A stretch of DNA of 64,000 nt from Caulobacter sp. Root655 (GTDB taxonomy: Bacteria > Pseudomonadota > Alphaproteobacteria > Caulobacterales > Caulobacteraceae): assembly GCF_001427665.1 (NCBI RefSeq), contig NZ_LMHC01000021.1, positions 399,934 through 463,933 of the forward strand, written 5' to 3'. The translations under genes and the position numbers were made by a program. Every line of letters starts with the position of its first letter. The stretch's first letter is position 1. This document shows positions 17,980-26,546 of the stretch, in pieces. The notes under the pieces were generated by a model. The model had not been told where the DNA came from and made no database searches. It saw only the letters and a program-made list of their open reading frames with translations.

Positions 17980-19257
17980 ATGGGCGAGGTCTTCCAGCTC
18001 CAGGAACCCCTGACCGAAGGCGGCGTCCGCTCGGTCAACTTCTTCAACGGCCGCCTGCTGACCGGCGGCGACCTCGGACGCGAACAGACGGCCCGGCGCG
18101 AGGTCGACGCCCGGCTGGGCCTGGCGGTCGGCGATGGCGTGGCCTTCGGCCTGGAGGTCACCGACGGCGGCCTGACCAGCGACAGCCGCCTGCCGACCGT
18201 CAAGGTCGCCGCCGGCCTGGCGATCAATCGCCTGGGCCAGACCTTGCGCCTGACCCAGGCCGCCCAGGTGGCCCTGGCGCGCGGCGGCGGCGCCCTCGCG
18301 TCGGGCGACTGCCTGTTCGGCGACTGCGCGCCGGTGCTGGGCGGAACCTATGTGGCCGGCGCCGGGGTCTACATCCTCACCCTGGCCCCAGCCGAGGCCC
18401 GGGCCGGCTCGGCCCCGACCAACGGGCTGGACCCGGACAATGTCCGCTGCAACACCGACGTGGTGGTCAGTGGCGTCCAGCTTCGCCTGCTGGCCGTGCC
18501 GCCATCGCTGCTGCCCGGCCTGTCGGCGGCCGCCCCCGACTATCGCAACGCCCTGGCCTACCGCGCCTTCGGGACGGGCATGGCGACCGACTGGACTGCC
18601 GACCTGCTGGGCGCGCCGCCCCGCGCCGACGACCTGACCGACGCCATGCGGCGCTTCGGCCTCGGCGACGCCGACGTCCCCCTGGCCCTGCTGGCCTTCA
18701 CCCGCGCCACCGACCTGACGTTCATCGACGCCTGGAGCGTGCGCCGTCCGCTGGCCGCCGCCGATCCGGGCGGACTGGCGACCCTGGCGGGCGCGCGGCG
18801 CGTCGCGGTCGGCCAGGCGATGTTCCGGCAGTTCCAGGAGCACATCGCCGACCTGACCGGTTCGGGCGGCGGCCTGGGCGCCGCCACGGCCGCCGGCCTC
18901 TTCGGCCATCTTCCAGCCGCCGGGATCATTCCCGCGCCGAGACCGACGCCCGGGCAAAGCCCCGTTCCCACCTTCTTCCAGGGCCTGACGGTGAGCGGTC
19001 CCCGCTATCTCAACGCCGCCGAGGCCGAGGCGCTGATCCGCGAAAGCCTGGTCCGGCCGCCGATCACGGTCGGCGATGGCGCCTTCGTCCAGCTCTACCG
19101 GGTGGCCGAGACCGACATGGCCATCGACCAGGCTCCGGCCAGTCCGAGCCGCCCCGCCCCGTTCATGATCTTCGCCAGCGGCCACCTGCCCTACCGCGCC
19201 GACGCCCGCTTCGATCTCTTCCGTTGGGACTACGCCCACTACGCCCTGCGGCCCTGA
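17980..19257 (+). CDS. eCIS-associated protein of unknown function (second of a related pair)
   Basis: A 425-residue protein starting at ATG 17980 after a GAGGAGGG site. The first 100 residues (RSVNFFNGRLLTGGDL, EQTARREVDARLGLAVGDG, VAFGLEVTDG, LPTVKVAAGLAINRLGQTL) show the same order of motifs as the preceding protein. Each has a strand, a GxL/GDDL-like turn, a Q/R-rich helix, G-x-x-x-GL-x-V, and then an AGLAI...GQ strand pair. The C-terminal half is different and contains helix-rich and loop regions. No signal peptide or membrane segment is visible. A structural role at the particle's baseplate periphery is inferred from context. Confidence 0.7.
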   Translation: MGEVFQLQEPLTEGGVRSVNFFNGRLLTGGDLGREQTARREVDARLGLAVGDGVAFGLEVTDGGLTSDSRLPTVKVAAGLAINRLGQTLRLTQAAQVALARGGGALASGDCLFGDCAPVLGGTYVAGAGVYILTLAPAEARAGSAPTNGLDPDNVRCNTDVVVSGVQLRLLAVPPSLLPGLSAAAPDYRNALAYRAFGTGMATDWTADLLGAPPRADDLTDAMRRFGLGDADVPLALLAFTRATDLTFIDAWSVRRPLAAADPGGLATLAGARRVAVGQAMFRQFQEHIADLTGSGGGLGAATAAGLFGHLPAAGIIPAPRPTPGQSPVPTFFQGLTVSGPRYLNAAEAEALIRESLVRPPITVGDGAFVQLYRVAETDMAIDQAPASPSRPAPFMIFASGHLPYRADARFDLFRWDYAHYALRP

Positions 19258-19285
19258 CCCGCTCCAATCCGCCGAGGACAAGCCC

Positions 19286-20614
19286 ATGCCTCCGACCATC
19301 ACCGCCAGTCCCGGGAATATCGTCGTCCCGATGTCGACCATCCTGCAGGCGCTGGACGGCGTGCTCACGCCGGCCGAGCGCGACGCCCTGCTCGGCGCCG
19401 TGGTCGGCGTCCGGGCGGATCAGGTCCAGCCCGGCGACCTGATCACCGCCCAGTTCGTGAACAGCCTGCTCGAGGACATCAATACGCTGCAACTGCGCGT
19501 CGCCGCTCTGGAAGGCAGCGCGGGCGGGCCGGTCCTGGTTCGGATCGAGCCATCGAACGAGACGGCCGTCGGCGACCTGCTGACGCTGATCGGTTCGGGT
19601 TTCGACATCCAGCCCGGCAAGACGACGGTGCTGATGGGCGGGGTCCAGATCAGCGCCTTCAACCTGGGGTCCGACTCCACCAAGCTGATGTTCCAGGTTC
19701 CCGACAGTTTCACGGGCCTGCCCAAGACCGTCGCCGTCAGTGTCAAGGTCGGCGACCGCGGTTCGACCAGTCTGGCCTGCCTGGTGAACCCGCTCGTTCC
19801 CCAGCAGGGCGGCCAGGTGGTGATCGAGCCCACGACTCCGGCCTTGGGAACCATCATCGTCGGGAACACCTATCCGATATCGTGGCAGGTCGACAGCCAG
19901 ACCATCCTGCCGGCCACCTATCGCTTCGCGCTGCTGTTCACGGGGCTCACCGGCTCCACCGTGACCGCCTGGAAGACCGCCGCGATCATCGCCCCCACCG
20001 GTGACCAACAGATCACCCGCGGCGCCCCGATCACCGTGACGGCCAACGTCAAGGTGCCCACCGGAGCCTCCAAGGCGACCATCTCGCTGGACGTCACCTC
20101 GACGGATGGCCTGTTCCACAACACCTCGTCGCCGCTCGACCTTGTCGTCGGCCAGGCCCCAGCGGTCAGCGATCCACGCGTCACCTTCGATCCGATCTCG
20201 ATCGGCGCGGCCGCCCAGACCGTACGCAAGGCCCAGATCACCGTCGACGGCGCCTCGCTGGCGGGGGTGCAGATCAAGTTCGGCCAGACCGGCGTCATCC
20301 CGCTCACTGTCCGCCTGCAAGCCGACGCCGAGCATCCGGGCACCGCGACGGCGGCGGGCGATTACACCTACACGGCGGTCATCGAAACGCCGGCCGGGCG
20401 CTGGGCGGCCCCGATCGTCGCGCCGACCGGCAACACCAGCGTCGCGGCGGGTTCGACCCGATCCCTGAACCTGACCGTGCAGAACACCGACGCCGGCACG
20501 TCCCCGATCCCGACCTTCCTCAAGATCAGCGTCGCCCACCGCCCACCGGGCAGCGCCGCACCGGCCGACTTCACCTCGTTCATCCGCATCCCGATCCAAG
20601 GCTACGTCAGCTGA
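19286..20614 (+). CDS. IPT/TIG-domain eCIS protein, possible fibre component
   Basis: A 442-residue protein starting at ATG 19286. Residues about 70-165 match an IPT/TIG immunoglobulin-like fold: VLVRIEPSNETAVGDLLTLIGSGF, followed by PGKTTVLMGGVQIS and a PDSF turn. The remainder is a chain of further beta-sandwich domains (WQVDSQTILPATYRFALLF; VTANVKVPTGASKATISLDV; DYTYTAVIETPAGRW). A short N-terminal helical part (LQALDGVLTPAERDALLGAV, then LLEDINTLQLRVAALEG) could be a trimeric coiled coil. Such architectures occur in adhesive fibres and spacer proteins. No receptor-binding tip is obvious, so target recognition by this protein is only a possibility. Confidence 0.7.
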   Translation: MPPTITASPGNIVVPMSTILQALDGVLTPAERDALLGAVVGVRADQVQPGDLITAQFVNSLLEDINTLQLRVAALEGSAGGPVLVRIEPSNETAVGDLLTLIGSGFDIQPGKTTVLMGGVQISAFNLGSDSTKLMFQVPDSFTGLPKTVAVSVKVGDRGSTSLACLVNPLVPQQGGQVVIEPTTPALGTIIVGNTYPISWQVDSQTILPATYRFALLFTGLTGSTVTAWKTAAIIAPTGDQQITRGAPITVTANVKVPTGASKATISLDVTSTDGLFHNTSSPLDLVVGQAPAVSDPRVTFDPISIGAAAQTVRKAQITVDGASLAGVQIKFGQTGVIPLTVRLQADAEHPGTATAAGDYTYTAVIETPAGRWAAPIVAPTGNTSVAAGSTRSLNLTVQNTDAGTSPIPTFLKISVAHRPPGSAAPADFTSFIRIPIQGYVS

Positions 20615-20638
20615 GGCGCACCCGACCAGGAGAACTCC

Positions 20639-22630
20639 ATGTCCGACACCGACACACTGTGTTTCGCCAACGCCGACGGCGTCACCGGCAACCCGACGAT
20701 CGACGGCTTCTTCTTCACCGACGCGGGCGTCCTCACCACGGAGGCCGAACCCGGCTATGTCGGCGGCAGTCGCATGACCTTTGGCGGCGCGGGATTCCCG
20801 CCCGTCGTCTTCCAGGGCGTGCGCGACACCGGCACGGGCACCCTGGTGTTCGCGTTCCTCTGTCGCCTGGACAGGACGTTCGATCCCCGTGACGTCGTGG
20901 TGCTGGCCTTGCGTCCGGCGGCTGGCGCCGGCGACCAGGCCCGCCGCCGGATCGACATCTTCCCCAGCTTCCTGGACGTGGGCGCGGACGACCCGGGCCC
21001 GGCGGGCGACCCGGACGACATTCCGCCCGGCGTCCCCATGGGCGCTGACTATCATGTCCGGGGCAATCACGTTCCCCAGGCCATCAACTTCTATCGGGCG
21101 GACAATTCGGCCGCACCCTGGACGGCCTATTCCCCGGTCACTCCCGGCGCCTACGAAGTGAAGGTTCGTACCTGGCTACCGCCCGTGGCCATGGGATCGC
21201 CGGACGAGTCGGCGTGGAGCATCGAGATTCGCGTGCCGGTCAGCACGGCGACCGGCGGCGCCGACTGGATCAACCTGTCGCCCGCGGGCTTTGGCCTCTA
21301 TTTCAGCGTCGTGCGGATCGGCCAGGACGTGGCGGCCGGGCCGGACGTCGTCGATGACTACTACGCGACCCAGTTCCGCTTTCCCGTGGTCCCGGGCAAC
21401 GCCCTGACCGGCTTTCTCGACACCACCCTGCAGATCAATCCGTCCTGGTACGGCACGGGCCTGATCCCGGCGCTGCAGGTCCCGGCGGAGTCCAACCTGG
21501 GTCTGGGCGTGCGGTTCGTGGACGGCGCCCTGGGAGTCGGCTGCCGCAAGCCCAGCACCGGCGCGACGCTCAGCCACGAAATCAGCGGCACGGAGAACAA
21601 CCATCTCGTCGCGATACTCCAAAATACGGGCACGTCGGACGCCAACAACGTCACCGCCGAGGTTCGCCTCGCCAACTGGGGACTTGGTTCGCCCGGGTTC
21701 ACCGACTGGGCGCGTCCGCCGGGTCTCGCGCCCAATCCCTCGGCCTCGATCACCGTGCCCGCTGGCGGCGGCGCCGTCGAGACGCATTCGGACTGGCTGG
21801 CGGGAACGATCCCGGCTGCCTACGCCGCTCACAAGCACCAGTGCATCTGGGTGCAGCTGTCCTCGAGTTCCGCCGTCAATTTCGCCCAATCCAGCGTCCG
21901 CCGGAACATGGACTTCATCAACCTGTCAGAAGTCGAACGTCCCGCCGAGGTCAGCGGCGTCGGCTATCCGCCGCCCAAGGACGGCGGCAAGACCCATGAC
22001 TTCCTGCTGTTCACCCACGTACGCAAGATCCGGGTGCGCGACCTCATGGGCAAGGGCGCGGTTCTGGGAGACGAGATGCTGGCCTTCGCGGCGGGAGCCC
22101 TTCAGCAACCGGGCCCGCTGCCAGTGCCCAATCTGGAAATGGCCTCCATCGCGGTCGGCGATCAACGGGAGTGGAGGGACACGGTCCTGTATCTGTGGAT
22201 CACCGAGGGCTATCGCCGCACCGGGCAGACCCTGACCATCGGCAAGATCACGGCCGAGGTGCTCGACGAGGGGCCTGGCGCCTTCGGTTATGTCGCGCGA
22301 CACGAGGGGATCGACGACCCGTTCAGCTGGTCGTTCGAGGGGCCCGGCCTGACTCGGCGGCGGCCGGGCGTGCACGGCCTGAAAGTGCCTCACGACGGCG
22401 TCACCACGCTGAACGTCAAGCTCAAGGCCGACAAGGATGGCCCACGCGGCGACGTGTCGACGGATCCTCCGGCCAAGGGTCCCGGCATCGGGGGGCCGGA
22501 TGGCGGCTCCGTTTCCTCCGGCGACGGTCCGACCGCGGCGACGGTGGAAAACTGGGTCAAGCGGAACTTCAAGTGGTGGTGGCTGCTGATCCTGTTGATC
22601 ATCCTGCTGCTGATCCTGCTGATGCGGTGA
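20639..22630 (+). CDS. Beta-rich eCIS-locus protein with C-terminal membrane anchor
   Basis: A 663-residue protein starting at ATG 20639 behind AGGAG. The long N-terminal part is beta-rich and without recognised enzyme motifs. A central stretch (NHLVAILQNTGTSDANNVTAEVRLANWGL) resembles a CARDB/Ig-like domain. The last 30 residues are a basic-aromatic start (WVKRNFKWWW) followed by an uninterrupted run of Leu/Ile ending in a single Met-Arg. That reads as a C-terminal tail anchor. Together with the gene at 9041, this suggests that part of the particle or its dock contacts the inner membrane. Function is unknown. Confidence 0.7.
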   Translation: MSDTDTLCFANADGVTGNPTIDGFFFTDAGVLTTEAEPGYVGGSRMTFGGAGFPPVVFQGVRDTGTGTLVFAFLCRLDRTFDPRDVVVLALRPAAGAGDQARRRIDIFPSFLDVGADDPGPAGDPDDIPPGVPMGADYHVRGNHVPQAINFYRADNSAAPWTAYSPVTPGAYEVKVRTWLPPVAMGSPDESAWSIEIRVPVSTATGGADWINLSPAGFGLYFSVVRIGQDVAAGPDVVDDYYATQFRFPVVPGNALTGFLDTTLQINPSWYGTGLIPALQVPAESNLGLGVRFVDGALGVGCRKPSTGATLSHEISGTENNHLVAILQNTGTSDANNVTAEVRLANWGLGSPGFTDWARPPGLAPNPSASITVPAGGGAVETHSDWLAGTIPAAYAAHKHQCIWVQLSSSSAVNFAQSSVRRNMDFINLSEVERPAEVSGVGYPPPKDGGKTHDFLLFTHVRKIRVRDLMGKGAVLGDEMLAFAAGALQQPGPLPVPNLEMASIAVGDQREWRDTVLYLWITEGYRRTGQTLTIGKITAEVLDEGPGAFGYVARHEGIDDPFSWSFEGPGLTRRRPGVHGLKVPHDGVTTLNVKLKADKDGPRGDVSTDPPAKGPGIGGPDGGSVSSGDGPTAATVENWVKRNFKWWWLLILLIILLLILLMR

Positions 22631-22633
22631 TCC

Positions 22634-24505
22634 ATGCTCGTGCCGTCGCCGGATCAGGGCCTGACCATACAGCGCGCGCGCCTTCGAGGTGGCGGCGCGA
22701 ACGCCAGGCGCGTCCTGGAGGCCGCCCTGGCGCCGATCGACCCGTCGCGTATCGGCTTGCCTCGCCGGGCGCTGCTGATCGTCCGGCGGCTGGCGGCGGC
22801 CGCGCCATTGGGCCGTCCGGGGTTCACCCTGGCGGTCGAGGCGGCCTTGCGAAACAACCTGGCCCGCGCCGTGCGACCGGCGCGGGACGGCGGCGTCGGC
22901 CAGGCCGACTCCATGCTGTTCGACGACAAGATCGAGTTGGCCGCCTGGCTGATCGGCGGCCGGGTGCGAAACGATCCGCCGGCGGCGCGCTGGTGGTGGT
23001 CCGCCGTGCTTCGCGGCCGTCCACCGGCCGCCTGGTGGCGGGCCGAGGTGTTGCCGCGCGGCGACCTGCTGCCGCGCGTCATCGTCTGGCTGGCCGAGCG
23101 CGGCCTGGCGGAACCCTGGCTCGCCGAACTGGATGACGCCGAACTCGACCTGGCGCTCGGCGCGATCGTCCATGCCCACGCGCTGGACCCCGCCTGCGCC
23201 GAAGCCCGCCCTGGCGTTCGCCCACGCCAGGCGCCCGCCAAGCGCGCGGCGAACGTCCGGGCCTTGACCGTCCTGCTGCGAACAACGCCCGAGCTGCTCG
23301 CCGGCCGGCTTTCCGGTTCGGCCCGGCGCCTGCTGGCCGTGGCCCTGACCGTTCGCCGCGACGCGCCCCAGGCGCGCGGTCCAGGCTTCGCCGCCCTCCT
23401 GGATGCGCTCGACGCACGGGTCCCCGGGAACGATCCACAACTCGTCGCGCGGTCGCCGGCGCCGGACCACCCCGCCAACGTTGCCTCGAAACGAGAGCCT
23501 TCCACGTTCAGGACCTCTTCGCGACGCGCGACCACCGGGCCCGCGCCGGTCGCGACCTCTGAACCTGGACTGGAGGCGAAGCCCGATGAAATCGACGCCC
23601 CGTCCCTGAGCGGGAAAGTCGCCGTAACCGTCGCGCCCAAGGCGGCGCCCGCCCCCACGCCGTGCTCGCCGCGCGACCCGACACCGTCCAAATCCCCGGG
23701 GCCCGACCTTGCCCTCGCTCCCATTCCAGGCGCGCGGCACGCCCGCGGAACCGAAGCGGCGGGCCGCGTCCGACGCGCGACGGTCGGGTTCGGCGGGGTG
23801 TTCTACCTGCTCAACGCCCTGCTGGGCCTGGAGCTGTACGGTGACTTTTCCCAGCCGCGTGGCCGGAACCTGGCCCTGTCGCCCTGGGACCTGCTGGCGA
23901 TGTTGGGCGCCCGATGGTTTGGCCCAGCTTTCGCGGCGGACCCCGTCAGCGGTTTTCTGGCCGACCTGGCCGGGCGCCCTCCGCGCCGGCGCCCTGGCGC
24001 TGACTTCGTCGCGCCGAAGACCTGGATCACGCCTCGCGCCTGGCTGAGCCCCTGGGCCCAGCCGACCACGATCATCGGCTGGGTGGGGCGCCAGCGAGTG
24101 ATGCTCTGGCACCCGGCGGGTTTCGCGATCGCCGACGCCCCGAGACGGCCTGGACGCAACGGCCGCGACCAGCTCGCGAGACTGGCCCGCCGGACCGGCC
24201 TGGCCGCGACGACCATCGTGACCGCCACGCGCGCGCCCGTCCAACTGGGCCGCGGCCTTGACCGGTGGCTGAACCTCCTGACCCTGTACCTGCGGGCGCG
24301 CCTGTCGCGGGCCCTGGGTGTCGACGCCCACAACGCCCCCGACCTGGTCTGTCGCCATCCGGCCGTCCTGGAGGCCAGCGACGGCGCGCTCGATATCCAC
24401 CTCGCCCTCTCCGACCTGCCGCTGGCCCTCAGGATCGCGGGGCTGGACCGCGACCCAGGCTGGATTCCGGCCGTCGGGCTCAAGCCCACCTTCCATTTCA
24501 CCTGA
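22634..24505 (+). CDS. Conserved-type eCIS protein of unknown function
   Basis: A 623-residue, Arg-rich protein starting at ATG 22634, three bases after the preceding stop. The N-terminal half is helical. The middle (about residues 265-375) is a Pro/Ala/Lys-rich low-complexity linker. The C-terminal 250 residues form a separate domain with GVFYLLNALLGLELYGDF, SPWDLLAMLGARWFG, WLNLLTLYLRARLSRALG and a closing LDRDPGWIPAVG then FHF. I have the impression of such a C-terminal domain in other eCIS loci next to the AAA+ gene, but cannot name the family. It lies directly upstream of the ATPase gene, so a role in assembly is reasonable inference. Confidence 0.65.
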   Translation: MLVPSPDQGLTIQRARLRGGGANARRVLEAALAPIDPSRIGLPRRALLIVRRLAAAAPLGRPGFTLAVEAALRNNLARAVRPARDGGVGQADSMLFDDKIELAAWLIGGRVRNDPPAARWWWSAVLRGRPPAAWWRAEVLPRGDLLPRVIVWLAERGLAEPWLAELDDAELDLALGAIVHAHALDPACAEARPGVRPRQAPAKRAANVRALTVLLRTTPELLAGRLSGSARRLLAVALTVRRDAPQARGPGFAALLDALDARVPGNDPQLVARSPAPDHPANVASKREPSTFRTSSRRATTGPAPVATSEPGLEAKPDEIDAPSLSGKVAVTVAPKAAPAPTPCSPRDPTPSKSPGPDLALAPIPGARHARGTEAAGRVRRATVGFGGVFYLLNALLGLELYGDFSQPRGRNLALSPWDLLAMLGARWFGPAFAADPVSGFLADLAGRPPRRRPGADFVAPKTWITPRAWLSPWAQPTTIIGWVGRQRVMLWHPAGFAIADAPRRPGRNGRDQLARLARRTGLAATTIVTATRAPVQLGRGLDRWLNLLTLYLRARLSRALGVDAHNAPDLVCRHPAVLEASDGALDIHLALSDLPLALRIAGLDRDPGWIPAVGLKPTFHFT

Positions 24506-24517
24506 TCAAGGCAGGCC

Positions 24518-26542
24518 ATGACGCTCTCCGATCCTTTCGCCGCCATGCCCCAGGACGCCGCCGGTCATTTTCGTCTGGCCTTGCTGGGCGTGGCGGGACG
24601 GCTGGCGGAGCTGGCGGCGGGCGAGGATCGGGCCGGCCTGCTGGCGGCCTGCCCGTTCCTGGCCGAGTACGAGGCCGAGATCGATCGCCTGTTCGGGGCG
24701 ACCTGTCCCGGCGCCGAGGCCTGGCGTCGCGCGGTCGAGGGCTGGGCCGCCCGCCTGCCGCCCACGCCACTGACCGCCCTGCGTCGCGCGGGGCTGGCGA
24801 CGCTGGACATCGACCTTCTGCTGACCATTGGCCTGGTGGAGGAGGATCCGCGTTTCGCCGCGTTGCTGGCTGGAGACGACGGCGCCCGGCCGACCCTGGG
24901 CGTCCTGATCGGCCTGTGGCGCGGCCACGGCGACGCCGACCGCCCCGAGGCCGTCCGCGCCGCGGTGCTGAACCTGCTCCAGGCCGGCCTGGTCCACGTG
25001 CTCAATCCCGACGCGCCCCGCATGGCCTGGCGGCTGGCGGTCTCGCCCGCCCTGTGGGACGCGCTCGGCGACGCCTGCCCCGAGATGCGCCTGGCGCAAC
25101 GGATCCCGCCCGAAAGCCTGACCCCGCTGAGCGCCTTCATCCCGCCGCGCGCCGAGGCCGTGGAACACCCGTCCTGGACGGCCCTGCCCGACCACCTGGC
25201 GCGGCAGCCCGGGCGACTGATCGTCGTGCGCGGCCCCGCCCATAACGGGCGCAAGACCCTGGTCGGCGGCGTCGCGCGGGCCCTGGGCCTCGGACTCCTG
25301 CGGATCGACGCCGCCGGCCTGGCGGACGAAGCCCATTGGCGGCTCTGCGGCGCCCTCGCCCGCCTGTGGGGGGCCATGCCGCTGGTCGAGCTGGCGCTGG
25401 TTCCCGGCGAGAGCCGCACCCTGCCGTCCCTCCCCCTATGGGACGGCCCGATCGCCGTGGTCATGGGGCCGACCGGCGGGGTAGCCTGCGCCGATGGGCG
25501 GCCGATCCTGACGCTGGAGCTGTCGGCGCCCGACGCCCAGGCCCGCGCCCGCCATTGGCGCGAGGCCTCGCCCGGCGGCGCCCCGGCGGAACGGCGGCGG
25601 CTGGCCGAAGACTTTCATTTGACCAGCGGGGCCATCCGACGCGCGGCGGCGGCGGCCGAGGGCTACGCGGCCCTGGATCGCCGCGCGGACCTGACCGCCG
25701 ATGACGTCCGCCAGGCGGTGCGCGGCCTGCACGACGCCCGCATCGAGACCGTGGCCGCCCGTGTCCGCGCCGAAGGCGGACTGGGCCGGCTGGCGCTGGA
25801 GCGCACGGCGCGCCTGGAGTTGGAGTCGCTGATCGCCCGCTGCCGGCACCGCGAGGCCCTGGCCGTGGCGGCCGGCGACGGACCGGGCGCGGCCGGGGTG
25901 CGGGCCCTGTTCAGCGGCCCCAGCGGCTCGGGCAAGACCCTGGCCGCCCAACTGGTCGCCGCCGAGCTGGGCAAGGATCTCTACCGCATCGACCTGGCCT
26001 CGGCCGTCAGCAAGTACATCGGCGAGACCGAGAAGAACCTCGACCGGGCCTTCGCCGCCGCCGAGGACCTGGACGCCATGCTGCTGCTCGACGAGGGCGA
26101 CGCGCTGATGGCCCGCCGCACCGACGTCGGCAACGCCAACGACCGCTACGCCAACCTCGAGACCAATTTCCTGCTGCAGCGGATCGAGACCTTCCGGGGC
26201 ATACTGCTGGTCACCACCAACGCCGCCGAGCGCATCGACAAGGCCTTCGCCCGGCGCATGGACGTGGTCGTGCCGTTCCGCGCGCCCGACGAGGCGCGGC
26301 GCTACGAGATCCTCGAGCGCCACCTGGGCGACCATGCCGCTTCCGATGAGCTGCTGCAGGAGATCGCCTGCCGCTGCGCCCTGTCCGGCGGCCAGCTTCG
26401 CAATGTCGCCCTGCACGCCCGGCTGCTGGCCCTGTCGGGCGACCGGCCGCTGGACGACGAGGCGCTGCGCTCGGCGCTGCTGCGCGAATACCGCAAGACC
26501 GAGGCGCAGTGCCCGCTCAAGCCGGCCCTGTCGGCGGGCTGA
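24518..26542 (+). CDS. AAA+ ATPase of the eCIS (Pvc15/Afp15-like)
   Basis: A 674-residue protein starting at ATG 24518. The C-terminal AAA+ module has a classical Walker A at residues 467-474 (GPSGSGKT), a Walker B ending in D525-E526 (MLLLDEGDAL), a sensor-1-like stretch (GILLVTTNAAERID) and an Arg-finger region (FARRMDVVVPF). The N-terminal half contains a second, degenerate P-loop at about residues 239-247 (GPAHNGRKT), suggesting a decayed additional AAA domain. Pvc15-type ATPases are conserved in eCIS loci and are needed for particle assembly or cargo loading. The gene lies just before the candidate cargo gene. Confidence 0.93.
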   Translation: MTLSDPFAAMPQDAAGHFRLALLGVAGRLAELAAGEDRAGLLAACPFLAEYEAEIDRLFGATCPGAEAWRRAVEGWAARLPPTPLTALRRAGLATLDIDLLLTIGLVEEDPRFAALLAGDDGARPTLGVLIGLWRGHGDADRPEAVRAAVLNLLQAGLVHVLNPDAPRMAWRLAVSPALWDALGDACPEMRLAQRIPPESLTPLSAFIPPRAEAVEHPSWTALPDHLARQPGRLIVVRGPAHNGRKTLVGGVARALGLGLLRIDAAGLADEAHWRLCGALARLWGAMPLVELALVPGESRTLPSLPLWDGPIAVVMGPTGGVACADGRPILTLELSAPDAQARARHWREASPGGAPAERRRLAEDFHLTSGAIRRAAAAAEGYAALDRRADLTADDVRQAVRGLHDARIETVAARVRAEGGLGRLALERTARLELESLIARCRHREALAVAAGDGPGAAGVRALFSGPSGSGKTLAAQLVAAELGKDLYRIDLASAVSKYIGETEKNLDRAFAAAEDLDAMLLLDEGDALMARRTDVGNANDRYANLETNFLLQRIETFRGILLVTTNAAERIDKAFARRMDVVVPFRAPDEARRYEILERHLGDHAASDELLQEIACRCALSGGQLRNVALHARLLALSGDRPLDDEALRSALLREYRKTEAQCPLKPALSAG

Positions 26543-26546
26543 CCTG

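Noticed and set aside
1..26542. Prophage or R-type tailocin
   Set aside because: No capsid, packaging, holin or lysin genes are in the window, while the AAA+ ATPase, DUF5908-like, Pvc7-like and DUF4157 genes are eCIS markers.
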